Below the pieces are notes generated by a model. It made no database searches. It saw only the letters and a program-made list of their open reading frames with translations, and was not told the DNA's origin. DNA of 24,270 bases. Origin: Myxococcota bacterium. GTDB taxonomy: Bacteria > Myxococcota_C > UBA6777. Within the stretch, counting starts at the first letter, position 1; every line of letters starts with the position of its first letter. Below, piece by piece: positions 1 to 8,420 of the stretch. The stretch lies in contig CAUJFU010000181.1 of the NCBI GenBank assembly GCA_963169055.1, forward strand, positions 1 through 24,270. The letters are read 5' to 3'. The position numbers and the translations under genes are program-made.

Positions 1-2759
1 GATACCACGACGGCAATCTCAACGGCGAAGCCTACTACAACAGCACCCTCGGAGAAAACACCACGCTTGGCGGCCGCATCGGCTACAACGACGGCAATCT
101 CAACGGCGAAGCCAACGCCAACACCAAACTCGGTGAAAACACCACCCTCGGCGGTCGCATCGGCTACAACGACGGCAAGCTCAACGCGAACGCCAACGTG
201 ACCTCGAAATTGGGCGAACATACCGATTTGGGCGGAAGCATCGGTTATCAGGACGGCCAAGTTCGCTACGCAGGACAAGCAGAACGACGCCACGAAAATG
301 GCGCATCTTCCAACCTCAGTTTTGACAACGACAGCGCACGCTACACCTACAATCAGCCCCAACGCTCCGCCGATCTGCAATGGGGATCCAAGCACTCGAT
401 ATCGCGCACCAGCGAAGACGGGCGCACCACCACAACACGCACCACCACGCGCTACGAAGGCGATCAAACAGACACCCAACGCAACCGCACCACCACCACC
501 GATCCCAACCACAAAGCCCGCGAAGGCAGCCGATTTGAGATGCCGATCGATGCGGTTCTTGGACAAGTCGAAGAGCGCGTGAACGCTCGCGCAGGCGTCA
601 ACTATCTGGACGGACGAACCAGCGTGGACGGTCGCTATGGCAGCGCAATGGCCGATGGTACGGTCAAAAGCGAGATCGGCGGTTCGGCACGCGCACGCGG
701 CCAACTGACGACCAAAGGCGTCAACGCGACCGCAAACGCCGAAGTTCACGCACATCTACTCAACGCCGAAGGCGAAGCCTCCGTCCGTTCACGAGGCATC
801 CAACTCGGCGATCAAACCGTGGATCTCAACGCTCGCGTTCGTGGTCGTGCGATGATCGGCGCAGAAGCCGATGCGAGCTTGCGGATCGATGCGAGTCCGT
901 GGCCTCCCAAAGCGGTGATCGAAGGAAAAGCAGGCGCTTTTGCAGGCGCACGCGCCCAAGGCGAGGTCGAATTGGGACTCGGCGAGATCGTCAAGTTTCG
1001 CGGAACAGGCGAAGGTTGGGCAGGCGCAGGAGCCGAAGCGCACTTCAACTTTGGCTATGACGACGGAAAGCTGAAGTTTGGGGCAGGCGCAGGAGCCGCT
1101 TTGAAACTTGGAGGAAAGCTCGGATTCCAAGTCGAAGTCGATGTGAAAAAAGCTGCCCAAGCCGCACACGCACTGGCGGATCGCGATGGCGACGGAAAGC
1201 TTCGGCTCAACGACGCAGCCACCGCAGCAACCGAAGTGATGGAGGGTGGAGCCCGCCTTCTTGATCGCGGTGTGGATGGTGTGATCCGTGGCCTTGATGC
1301 CGATCGAGACGGGAAGTTCAGCGCACAAGATCTCAAGATCCGTGGGGAGCAAGCGATCGACGCTATCGGCGATGGTGCGCGTGCCGTTGGACGCGGAATC
1401 TCTCGCGCCGCCGACGTCACAGGTGAAGCCCTCCACAACGCAGCCGATCGCGACGGAGACGGAAAGATCGGATTCGGCGACCTGAAAGCTGGCGCACAAC
1501 AAGCAACCACCGCAGTGAAAAATGCTGTGGACTTCAACAACGACGGAAAGTTCAGCGTGCGCGACCTCTTGACCGGCGGCAAGCAAGTGGCTGACAAAGC
1601 ACGCGACGCCGCCAAAGCAACAGGCCAATGGGTAGCAGATCGCGGAGAAGACATCGCAGATGCCGCACGTTCCGCAGGACGCGCCATCCACAACGCTGCT
1701 GACGTCAACAACGATGGCAAAGTCTCCCTTGCTGACGCGGGAACCGCCCTTCGCAATACAGGCGAAGCTATCCGCGACACCGCACGCAATGTCGGTGATG
1801 CCGCCACCCGTATCGGGGATCTTGACAAAGACGGACGCCTTGACCTTGGGGATCTGGCCGTGGGTGCGCAACGCACAGGCGAAGCCATCGGACGCACCGC
1901 ACGCAACGTCGGACGCACCCTGACCACCGCAGTCTCCGACGCTGCGAAAAATGCGGGTGAGGCCCTCAAAAACACCGCCGATATCAACAACGACGGCAAA
2001 GTCTCCCTCGCCGACGCAGGAGCCGCTTTGCGCAACACAGGCGAAGCCATCCGTGATATCGGAGGTTCTGTCGTCGATGCCGCCAAGACAACGGGGCGCG
2101 CCATCCAAACCACCGCGAAAAACCTTGGCGAAGGCATCCAAAGCGCAGCCCAAGATATCGGAAAAGGCATCCAAAACGCGGGCGTGTCGGTCGCCAACGC
2201 AGCTCGTGATGCAGGCACTGCCATCCAAAACGCCGCTGACGTGGACAACGACGGGAAGGTGACGTGGCGAGATGCAGGCGCAGCCGTCAAAAACACCGGA
2301 ACCGCCATCAAAAACGCTGCGGACGCCAACAACGATGGAAAAGTCGACTGGCGCGATGCAGGTGCAGCCGTCAAAAACACCGGAACTGCCGTCAAAAACG
2401 CTGTACAAGATGCCGGAACCGCCATCAAAAACGCTGGAACCGCCGTCAAAAACGCTGCGGATATCAACAACGACGGAAAAGTCGGTCTCGCGGATCTGCG
2501 TGCAGGCGCAAACGCTGTGGGTGACAAAGTCTCCGATGCAGCCCAAGCAACGGGGCGTGCCATCGCCGACGGAGCCAAAACCGTTGGAAACGCTGTCCGA
2601 GACGCAGCAGGCGCTGTGGGCGACAAAGTCGCCGATGTCGGGCGCAGCATCGGACGCGATATCAGCCAAGCCGCAAGCACCGTCACTTCGGGCGCTTCCA
2701 ACGCCTTGAACCGCGCACGTGGTGCCGTCAGCCGCCTCGGAAACTTCTTCGGATTCTAA
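1..2759 (+). CDS. Large repeat protein with ten EF-hand/dockerin-type loops (5' end outside window)
   Basis: The frame is open from base 3 with no stop, so the gene begins upstream; 918 residues are visible. Domains in order: (1) residues 1-80, a 27-residue repeat (GYNDGxLNGEAN, then LGENTTLGGRI); (2) about 80-190, a Thr/Arg/Asp-rich stretch; (3) about 190-390, Gly/Ala-rich alternating beta sequence like that in large bacterial surface or secreted repeat proteins; (4) 393-835, ten calcium loops of the form DxNNDGKVxxxDA, starting near residues 393, 432, 482, 510, 567, 606, 660, 746, 774 and 820. Between loops lie Ala-rich amphipathic helices such as AAVKNTGTAIKNA, reminiscent of LEA or apolipoprotein 11-mers. 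It ends in LGNFFGF. Loop residues at positions 1, 3, 5 and 12 are mostly Asp/Asn, so calcium binding is likely. Export is probable but its signal lies outside the window. The function is unknown to me. It is followed directly by a TPR gene. Confidence 0.88.
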   Translation, partial: YHDGNLNGEAYYNSTLGENTTLGGRIGYNDGNLNGEANANTKLGENTTLGGRIGYNDGKLNANANVTSKLGEHTDLGGSIGYQDGQVRYAGQAERRHENGASSNLSFDNDSARYTYNQPQRSADLQWGSKHSISRTSEDGRTTTTRTTTRYEGDQTDTQRNRTTTTDPNHKAREGSRFEMPIDAVLGQVEERVNARAGVNYLDGRTSVDGRYGSAMADGTVKSEIGGSARARGQLTTKGVNATANAEVHAHLLNAEGEASVRSRGIQLGDQTVDLNARVRGRAMIGAEADASLRIDASPWPPKAVIEGKAGAFAGARAQGEVELGLGEIVKFRGTGEGWAGAGAEAHFNFGYDDGKLKFGAGAGAALKLGGKLGFQVEVDVKKAAQAAHALADRDGDGKLRLNDAATAATEVMEGGARLLDRGVDGVIRGLDADRDGKFSAQDLKIRGEQAIDAIGDGARAVGRGISRAADVTGEALHNAADRDGDGKIGFGDLKAGAQQATTAVKNAVDFNNDGKFSVRDLLTGGKQVADKARDAAKATGQWVADRGEDIADAARSAGRAIHNAADVNNDGKVSLADAGTALRNTGEAIRDTARNVGDAATRIGDLDKDGRLDLGDLAVGAQRTGEAIGRTARNVGRTLTTAVSDAAKNAGEALKNTADINNDGKVSLADAGAALRNTGEAIRDIGGSVVDAAKTTGRAIQTTAKNLGEGIQSAAQDIGKGIQNAGVSVANAARDAGTAIQNAADVDNDGKVTWRDAGAAVKNTGTAIKNAADANNDGKVDWRDAGAAVKNTGTAVKNAVQDAGTAIKNAGTAVKNAADINNDGKVGLADLRAGANAVGDKVSDAAQATGRAIADGAKTVGNAVRDAAGAVGDKVADVGRSIGRDISQAASTVTSGASNALNRARGAVSRLGNFFGF
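3..242 (+). repeat. 81-bp in-frame tandem repeat (27 residues)
   Basis: Two nearly identical copies (81-161 and 162-242) follow a partial copy at 3-80; a fourth, degenerate copy starts at 243. Each encodes GY-N-DG-LN...LGENTTLGGRI. The period is an exact multiple of three, so the repeat is part of the protein. The array probably continues upstream of the window. Confidence 0.85.
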
Positions 2760-2775
2760 ACAAAAGGAACCGACT

Positions 2776-3966
2776 TTGACCACCGAACTCCGTTTGCAAA
2801 AAGCCCAACAAGCCGTCGAACAAGGCGCGTTAGACGAAGCCGCCGAGATCTACGAATCCGTTCTCTACGAAACCCCTGACCACCCAGAAGCCCTCAAAGG
2901 CGTTGCGCGGATCGCCTTGATCACGCAACAGTTTTACGAAGCCCAACGCTTTGCCGAGCGCGTGTTGACGCAATCTCCCCAAGATACCGAGGCTTTGTTG
3001 ATCCAAGCCCTCAGCTTTGAAGCCGTCGTGCCTGACGCCGCCATCGCAAACCTCCAAACAGCGGTCACTTCACAACCTGATGCCGTCCTTTTGCACTACC
3101 ACCTCGCACGGCTGCTCGCAAAACAAGAGCGACCCGAAGAAGCCCTTGCTCACGCCGAGATCGCACGGAAGCTGTCTCCTGACGATCTGGATATCCTCCT
3201 GCTTCTCGGTCGGATCTACCGCGATCTGGGTGCGGCTCGTGAAAGCCTTGATGCTTTTCAATCAGCCGTCGAACGCGCTCCCCACCAGATCACCGCATAC
3301 GTCGAACTTGCGGAGCTTTTGCTTCAACAAGGCGAAACCGCGATGGCGCTTGAAACGCTGCAAGTTGGGCGTGAATGTACAGGGCAAGATATCCCTGTCC
3401 TGTACCGTGAGATGGGGATCGCCGCAGCACAAGGCGATTGGAGTAGCGCTCTGCGCAAAGCCGATCTGCTGACCCGTCGACTCCCCGATGCTCCGCAAGC
3501 ATGGATTACTTTTGGCTTGCTCTCGATGATGCAAAAAGATTTTTCCCGCGCAGAAAAAGCCTTTCAAACCGCACAACAAGCCGATCCGCAAGCGTGGCAA
3601 GCGGACTTTCACCTCGGAGATCTCTACTACGCAGGCGGATTGACCGACAAAGCCATCCTGCATTTCGAAGCCGCCACCCAAAAAGATCCGCAAGCATGGC
3701 CTCCTCAAAACAACCTCGCCTTGTTGCTGCTTGCCGAAGCCCCCCAACGCCTTGATCAGGCCGTCTCCTTGCTCAAATCTGCTGTCTCGCTCGCCCCCGA
3801 TGAACCCGCCCCCTTGCTCAACCTCGCACTCGCCTCCTTCAAAGCAGGTGATTCTGCCTCCGCCCACCGCGCTTGCCGCTTGCTCTTGAGTGGAACTTTC
3901 GCCCTCGACACCGAACAACGCGATCAAGCCCAGCGCCTCGCCCAAGAATCCTCCCCCGCCGCCTAG
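2776..3966 (+). CDS. TPR-repeat protein
   Basis: This 396-residue protein is made almost entirely of tetratricopeptide repeats, about ten 34-residue helix pairs with the usual spaced small/aromatic residues (for example AWITFGLLSMMQKDFSRAEK and HLGDLYYAGGLTDKAILHFE). No enzyme domain, signal peptide or membrane segment is seen, so it is probably a cytoplasmic protein-interaction scaffold. The frame also has an ATG at 2719 inside the previous gene, but I chose the TTG at 2776: AAAAGGA at 2762-2768 gives a 7-base spacing, and the TPR pattern begins right after it. The gap to the upstream repeat-protein gene is only 16 bases, so the two are probably one transcript. TPR proteins often assist assembly or export of large surface proteins; that role here is inference. 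Confidence 0.87.
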   Translation: MTTELRLQKAQQAVEQGALDEAAEIYESVLYETPDHPEALKGVARIALITQQFYEAQRFAERVLTQSPQDTEALLIQALSFEAVVPDAAIANLQTAVTSQPDAVLLHYHLARLLAKQERPEEALAHAEIARKLSPDDLDILLLLGRIYRDLGAARESLDAFQSAVERAPHQITAYVELAELLLQQGETAMALETLQVGRECTGQDIPVLYREMGIAAAQGDWSSALRKADLLTRRLPDAPQAWITFGLLSMMQKDFSRAEKAFQTAQQADPQAWQADFHLGDLYYAGGLTDKAILHFEAATQKDPQAWPPQNNLALLLLAEAPQRLDQAVSLLKSAVSLAPDEPAPLLNLALASFKAGDSASAHRACRLLLSGTFALDTEQRDQAQRLAQESSPAA

Positions 3967-3982
3967 CCCAACACGAATAGAC

Positions 3983-4687
3983 TTAAGGTTTTGCTTTCGC
4001 GGCCTCTTCGGCTTTTTGGAACATCATCTTGAGATTGTTTGCAAAGTTCTTTTTGGCGTCTTCGGAGATCGGCTTGTCATCAAGATAAACGGCCATCAAG
4101 GCTTGGGCAAAATCTGCATCTGCGATCGGTTCTTTAGCGGTCCCATTGAACTTAACGAACACCTTGGTGCCATCTTCGCTCCAAGAAAAGCTCAATTCTT
4201 CTCCGTCCTTGACAGGTTCCGTAAAGTAACCCCGAAACTTTGTTAGCGCTGTCTTGCCTGCTTCGGTTTTAAGGCGCGGTTGGATTGATTCGTCAAAAGC
4301 GCTGGCCATGTCGTCGCCACTGACGTTAAAGACCATCGTGAGGTGCATCGTCTTCGCAAACTTGCCCGTCTGAAGAGTTGTAAAATACGCCGCATCGGTT
4401 TTGACCTTCTCGATATCCATCGTTTTCCAAGCCGCCAACGCAACCGCAGCAGCGGTGGGTTCAACGTACAGCCCCATCGCATAGACGTTGATCACGCCCA
4501 ACTTTTTGCGAACTCCTGTCCCGATCAAAAACTGCTTCTTGGCCGAAGCATCCGTAGTAATCTCCGGCGTAAATCTGACCTGCGTGGTCTCTTCCAGAAA
4601 AGGATCTTTCTCTTTTGATGGAGCGCATGCCCCCACAAACCATACTACCGCACACAACAAACCCCATTGACGCCATGCTTCTCTCAT
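3983..4687 (-). CDS. Lipoprotein of the chalcone isomerase-like family
   Basis: 234 residues. The N-terminus is a lipoprotein signal: a hydrophobic stretch ending in the lipobox VGAC with the lipidated Cys at residue 21. The body matches the bacterial chalcone-isomerase-like fold, with the strand motif GTGVRKKLGVINVYAMGLYV, a middle part on handling of induced strain (TMHLTMVFNVSGDDMASAF) and a helical, Lys/Ala-rich C-terminus. Bacterial members are usually exported and non-catalytic (fatty-acid-binding-like); I see no reason to claim flavonoid chemistry. The ORF could start at 4738, but the ATG at 4685-4687 has AGAGGA six bases upstream and places the signal peptide at the N-terminus. It converges with the TPR gene, with only 16 bases between the stops. 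Confidence 0.8.
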   Translation of the reverse strand: MREAWRQWGLLCAVVWFVGACAPSKEKDPFLEETTQVRFTPEITTDASAKKQFLIGTGVRKKLGVINVYAMGLYVEPTAAAVALAAWKTMDIEKVKTDAAYFTTLQTGKFAKTMHLTMVFNVSGDDMASAFDESIQPRLKTEAGKTALTKFRGYFTEPVKDGEELSFSWSEDGTKVFVKFNGTAKEPIADADFAQALMAVYLDDKPISEDAKKNFANNLKMMFQKAEEAAKAKP

Positions 4688-4864
4688 CTGTGATCCTCTC
4701 CAAATCTTTGGGCCAAAGCCACATACCCCTCGACGCATCGGTCGATTTCGCCGATATCGTCACCCGCGCCTCAACAAATAAAGTGACACCCTCGGCGCAG
4801 CTTCACTTGCAAAAAACAGAAGGCACAGAAGGATTTGGATAGCAGAGAACGCAGCATCGGTCAA

Positions 4865-5320
4865 CTATTGCGTATAGATCTCTTCCGAAGCGACAAGCTC
4901 AAAGTCAAACGGCAACAAGGCCGATGCAAAGTCTGGATCACCATCGCGCAAAAGATCCAACAAGTCCGTCGACGTCACCAAACCCACCAACGCACCTAGC
5001 GAATCGACCACCGCCACCGAATCGATCTTTAAACCGATCATCATCGAAACCACCGAAGAGATACTGGTCTCTGGAAAGCACGAAGCCACGGGGTTTCCCA
5101 TCACTTTTCGCACGGGGATCTTTGGCACCACAAACCCCTCGTCTCCTTCTTGGCCGTGACGCAAGACATCGCGATCCGAGATCATCCCCACCACTTTCCC
5201 ATCCTCGACCACAGGCATGTGGCGAAAATCCCCTTCTCGCATAATGATATCCGCCATCTCAAGCGTATCGTCTGGGTGGAGAAAGATCACCTTGCGGGTC
5301 ATGGCACGCTGAATATCCAT
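4865..5320 (-). CDS. Two-CBS-domain protein
   Basis: 151 residues, almost all of it two CBS domains: about 7-62 (MTRKVIFLHPDDTLEMADII ... GMISDRDVLR) and about 74-132 (VRKVMGNPVASCFPETSISS ... GLVTSTDLLDLL). Such stand-alone CBS pairs bind adenine nucleotides (AMP, ATP, SAM) and act as regulatory modules; no catalytic domain is attached. The frame runs open for 67 codons upstream to 5521, but the ATG at 5318-5320 has a strong GGAGG six bases upstream and starts exactly at the CBS fold, while the upstream extension looks like random sequence. The gene lies between the lipid kinase and the chalcone-isomerase-like lipoprotein, all on the minus strand; gaps of 307 and 177 bases argue for separate transcripts. 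The ligand is not predictable from sequence. Confidence 0.88.
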   Translation of the reverse strand: MDIQRAMTRKVIFLHPDDTLEMADIIMREGDFRHMPVVEDGKVVGMISDRDVLRHGQEGDEGFVVPKIPVRKVMGNPVASCFPETSISSVVSMMIGLKIDSVAVVDSLGALVGLVTSTDLLDLLRDGDPDFASALLPFDFELVASEEIYTQ

Positions 5321-5627
5321 CGAAGCCTCCGTTTGTTTGTGACGCGATGGCTGAGAAAGCCATGCGCAAAGCCAAAAAAAGCAGATGTATCCTACCCCAA
5401 ACATCTTCTGCACTCGGTGACACAAGCGAAGAACAACCTTGATACAGATCAACCGTCCCTTCTTCCTAAACGTCCTTACCCACCCGTTCGCCCCTTTCGC
5501 GATCTGTTCAACCGCGCCCATCTACCGACAAAACAACGCTCCACCGGCAAGCGATGCGTTCAAAAGAGTCCTCGTGGCTTGTGTTTGATCTCTGTCCGCA
5601 AAACAGCGCTCAACCGCAAAACAGCGC
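5321..5627. other. Intergenic region between the lipid-kinase stop and the CBS-protein start
   Basis: 307 bases. It holds the CBS gene's GGAGG site (5326-5330) and most of an 18-bp tandem repeat (5596-5631) at the lipid-kinase stop. The CBS reading frame continues upstream without a stop to 5521 but shows no protein-like composition. I see no convincing promoter or intrinsic terminator. Confidence 0.5.
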
Positions 5628-5631
5628 TCAA
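5596..5631. repeat. 18-bp tandem duplication over the lipid-kinase stop codon
   Basis: Two perfect copies of CCGCAAAACAGCGCTCAA lie at 5596-5613 and 5614-5631. The TGA of the 5628-6632 gene falls inside the gene-proximal copy, so the gene's last bases are repeated downstream of the stop. Each copy contains the palindrome AGCGCT. Confidence 0.8.
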
Positions 5632-6632
5632 CCACCCACCAGCGATAGCAACAACGCCATCAAACTCGCCCCTGCTGCCGAGGCCAACGGGATCGATAGG
5701 TTGTCGTCAATGCGGCGACTGAATAATTCAGCCAACGCTCCAAAACACGCCGCAGCCATCGACATCCATAACCCCGACCACATCGGGATCTCACGATGGA
5801 AGATCAACAACACCGTCCATCCCACCAAAGTTCCCACCACCCAAAAAGTTGCGCTCCCCTCCAAAGATCGCCCATTCACCAGACGCGTCCGACCAAATCG
5901 ACGACCGATCAGCGCTGCCGCAGGATCGGCAAACCCCAAGATGATTACTGCCATCGCAGAGATCGCCGGAGGACACGTCAACGCCAACACAAACAACGCA
6001 TTCACATACCACGTCGCTGAGTTGACATAGGTGGCCTCGTGAGGATGCGCGACTTTGTGAAAGATCTTTTCCATCAGAAAGTCATTGAAACGCGGCCAGA
6101 TCCGACGCGAGATCTCCATCCCCCACACCAATCCCACAAACCCACCCGCAACCCAAATCATCATGCGCGGAGACAACACAAACTCGATCAATGCCAAGAT
6201 CATCAAGCCATTGCCGACATGATACAGATTGCGCATGTAGTTTGTAGGCCGCAGATGCGGAACATGGATCGAAAATGTCCCCAAACCACTGCTGAGATCT
6301 TCGTAGGCCGCGATCATCTGTTTTCGGAAGTGCGCCCACTCTTGTTTGAGTTGTACCTTCGGCAACTCCCCACGCGGCATCCGCTCTCGAATCATCTCTT
6401 GTACTGATTGCCACCGCTGCATCAACGCTTCGACTTCGGCCCGCTTTCCTGCCGCCTCCATCCATTGCGAAAGCCTCGCTTGAAGCTGCGCCATCCGCTC
6501 CACAAGACGCGCCATCCGCTCGCGCAAACCCGCCTCAAGGTCGTCCCGCCATTGCGCAGGATCCATATCCCGCAGCACTTTATGTAGTTCCAACGCAACT
6601 TGCTCGATCTCTATGGTCACCGCAGGTGTCAT
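5628..6632 (-). CDS. CTP-dependent lipid (diacylglycerol/dolichol/phytol) kinase family, with N-terminal coiled coil
   Basis: 334 residues. Residues 1-120 are hydrophilic, heptad-like helix (RERMARLVERMAQLQARL). The rest is a polytopic membrane domain of the Dgk1/SEC59/VTE5 superfamily (COG0170-like), related to CDP-diglyceride synthases. Signature parts are present: RNLYHVGNGL (about 134-143), GFADPAAALIGRRFGR followed by NGRSLEGSATFWVVGT (233-268), and the terminal RRIDDNLSIPL (about 306-316). Known members phosphorylate a lipid alcohol using CTP; the substrate here is unknown. The ATG at 6630-6632 has GAGG upstream of an A-rich spacer. The usual bacterial and yeast members lack such a long soluble helical front, so this one may oligomerise or dock a partner. 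The 3' end carries an 18-bp tandem duplication. The gene is divergent from an esterase gene. Confidence 0.82.
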   Translation of the reverse strand: MTPAVTIEIEQVALELHKVLRDMDPAQWRDDLEAGLRERMARLVERMAQLQARLSQWMEAAGKRAEVEALMQRWQSVQEMIRERMPRGELPKVQLKQEWAHFRKQMIAAYEDLSSGLGTFSIHVPHLRPTNYMRNLYHVGNGLMILALIEFVLSPRMMIWVAGGFVGLVWGMEISRRIWPRFNDFLMEKIFHKVAHPHEATYVNSATWYVNALFVLALTCPPAISAMAVIILGFADPAAALIGRRFGRTRLVNGRSLEGSATFWVVGTLVGWTVLLIFHREIPMWSGLWMSMAAACFGALAELFSRRIDDNLSIPLASAAGASLMALLLSLVGG

Positions 6633-6691
6633 CTTTTTTTTCCTCGCAACATCTTCGTTTCAGATACCAGCAAACTCTCCGACTGGTACTT

Positions 6692-6713
6692 CGGGTCTCC
6701 ATGACCCGTTTTT
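6692..6713 (+). terminator. Intrinsic-terminator-like hairpin in the divergent region
   Basis: CGGGTC, a 5-base loop, GACCCG, then TTTTT: a perfect 6-bp GC-rich stem plus U-tract on the plus strand. It points towards the esterase at 6845, with no plus-strand gene behind it in this window. It may block antisense transcripts leaving the divergent gene or act in a leader. On the minus strand it is a 5'-UTR hairpin of the lipid-kinase gene. Confidence 0.5.
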
Positions 6714-6844
6714 CCCCCAAAACGTGCCATCTCGTCTGCGTGTCCGCCAATAGAAGCCAACTCCCCTGCCCCTGTCAAGATCAAAGCCCCACACACCCAC
6801 GCTTTGACAAAAAAATGACAAAACCATAAGCGACACCGCCCCTC

Positions 6845-8389
6845 TTGACAAAGCCCCCACAACCTCCGAAAAAGGCAAACCGTCCACCCGAGCGTACCTT
6901 TGGCCCTCTTGGTGCCTCGTTTGCTCTCCCCTTTGCCGCATCGAGTTTGCTGATGAAACCCCCCAAGCAACATCCGCCAGCCAAAACGCCAACCCACGAA
7001 ACCGCCACACGCACAGACGCGACCTCTCGATCTCCGTCGAAGCCGATACACAAAGATAAGACCGCCGCACGCGCAAACATGACCCCTGCTTCTGGTGTGG
7101 AAGGCATCGCATCCACCGATAATTCCGATGTTTTAGAACATTCCTCTGAAACGGTCTTCCTGCAACAGCGCGCCAAGCACCACCCCGCCCACTTGCGAGA
7201 ACAGCTCGAAGAACATCCCTTGCCGCAAACCCTCGCAGATTGGCCGATGGGAGAACGTGAGATCGCGCTACAGATCGAAGTCCGACCGCGCTATCTTCCG
7301 AGCGAGTTGGATCAGATCTACCTGCAAGGCGATCACCCTCAACTCAAAAACACAGAACATGGATTGCGCCTGCACCGACACCCTGATGGGATATGGAGAA
7401 ACACAGTTCGGCTCAAAGCAGGAGAAAAGCTGCATTTCAAGATCCATCGCGGCGACAGCGAAACTCTTGCTGTCGATGCGAACGGACGCCCTCTTGATGT
7501 CCATGTCACCTCAAAGAAAATCGGCAGTTTTGGTGTCGCCGTTGAGGGCTGGCTGGATCATGACTACCGCCCCAAACCCTCGATTCAAGGGCGACTTGAC
7601 ATCTATCGCAAGATGTCTTTCCCACACCTGCTCCCACGCGATGTCTTGGTTTGGTTGCCTTCTTCTTACGACCAACATCCGACACGCCGTTACCCTGTCC
7701 TGTATATGCACGATGGCCAAAATCTCTTCGATCCTGCCACCTCGTATATCGGAGTCGAATGGTCCGTCGATGAAAATATCGAACATCTCGACAAATCGGG
7801 GAAAATCGATGCCCCGATCGTTGTCGGTCTCAAAAACACGCCTGATCGACTGGAGGAATATGCACCCACACCAAAAGGCCACGCCTACATGCGCTTTGTG
7901 ATCGAGGTCGTCAAACCCATGATCGATGCGCGTTATCGCACACGCCCTGCCCCCGAAGATACCGCAGTGATGGGTTCTTCGATGGGGGGTCTCGCTTCCT
8001 TCTTGTTTGCGTGGTCCCATCCCGAGATCTTTTCCAAAGCGGGATGCCTCTCCCCTGTATTTCTCAACAAAAAAGAACTCGATGTCGATGTCTGCGCTTG
8101 GGTCGAACACTACAAAGGCCCCAAAAAAGATATCCGCCTTTACATCGATAACGGCGGCCTTGGGCTGGAAACCCAGTTGATGCCGGGTTGTCACCGCATG
8201 GTCGAACTGCTCGAAAACAGCGGTTATCGGCATGGCAAAGATCTGGCTTGGTTTCTGGATGCAGACGCCCACCACACCGAAAGCGCGTGGGCTGCTCGAT
8301 TATGGCGACCTCTGACTTTTTTGTTTGGCTCCGACGATCCCCACTCCCCGCTCGCACACCCCGCCCACAAGCACAACACGCTCTCTTAA
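6845..8389 (+). CDS. Alpha/beta-hydrolase esterase with N-terminal carbohydrate-binding-like domain
   Basis: Up to 514 residues. Residues 1-120 are Pro/Thr/Lys-rich low complexity. About 135-235 resembles a starch-binding/CBM20-CBM48-like beta-sandwich (DQIYLQGDHPQL ... WRNTVRLKAGEKLHFKIHRG). About 250-500 is a putative-esterase domain (esterase D / enterochelin-esterase type): YPVLYMHDGQNLFDP, nucleophile elbow GSSMGG with Ser379, and the C-terminal AHHTESAW carrying the likely catalytic His. The start is uncertain: TTG 6845 opens the frame, and ATGs at 6953 and 7079 are alternatives; none has a clear ribosome site. No signal peptide is evident from any start. Related enzymes hydrolyse esters of siderophores, sugars or peptides; the substrate is unknown. 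It converges with the ATP-grasp gene at 8421 and resembles in fold, not in sequence detail, the esterase at 11179. Confidence 0.83.
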   Translation: MTKPPQPPKKANRPPERTFGPLGASFALPFAASSLLMKPPKQHPPAKTPTHETATRTDATSRSPSKPIHKDKTAARANMTPASGVEGIASTDNSDVLEHSSETVFLQQRAKHHPAHLREQLEEHPLPQTLADWPMGEREIALQIEVRPRYLPSELDQIYLQGDHPQLKNTEHGLRLHRHPDGIWRNTVRLKAGEKLHFKIHRGDSETLAVDANGRPLDVHVTSKKIGSFGVAVEGWLDHDYRPKPSIQGRLDIYRKMSFPHLLPRDVLVWLPSSYDQHPTRRYPVLYMHDGQNLFDPATSYIGVEWSVDENIEHLDKSGKIDAPIVVGLKNTPDRLEEYAPTPKGHAYMRFVIEVVKPMIDARYRTRPAPEDTAVMGSSMGGLASFLFAWSHPEIFSKAGCLSPVFLNKKELDVDVCAWVEHYKGPKKDIRLYIDNGGLGLETQLMPGCHRMVELLENSGYRHGKDLAWFLDADAHHTESAWAARLWRPLTFLFGSDDPHSPLAHPAHKHNTLS

Positions 8390-8420
8390 ACTCACCGATC
8401 CAACCGTCAAAAGCTCTCGC

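Noticed and set aside
1-242. Regular repeats considered as a CRISPR array
   Set aside because: The 81-bp units are contiguous, in frame and without unique spacers; they are protein repeats.
789-2783. Long minus-strand ORF (664 codons) opposite the giant repeat protein, and another at 1055-2701
   Set aside because: It mirrors the repeated Ala/Asp/Gly codons of the plus-strand gene, has biased Cys/Ser/Val composition and no ribosome site or domain.
5321-5521. N-terminal extension of the CBS protein (67 extra codons)
   Set aside because: A strong GGAGG site precedes the internal ATG at 5320 and the extension has no domain-like pattern.
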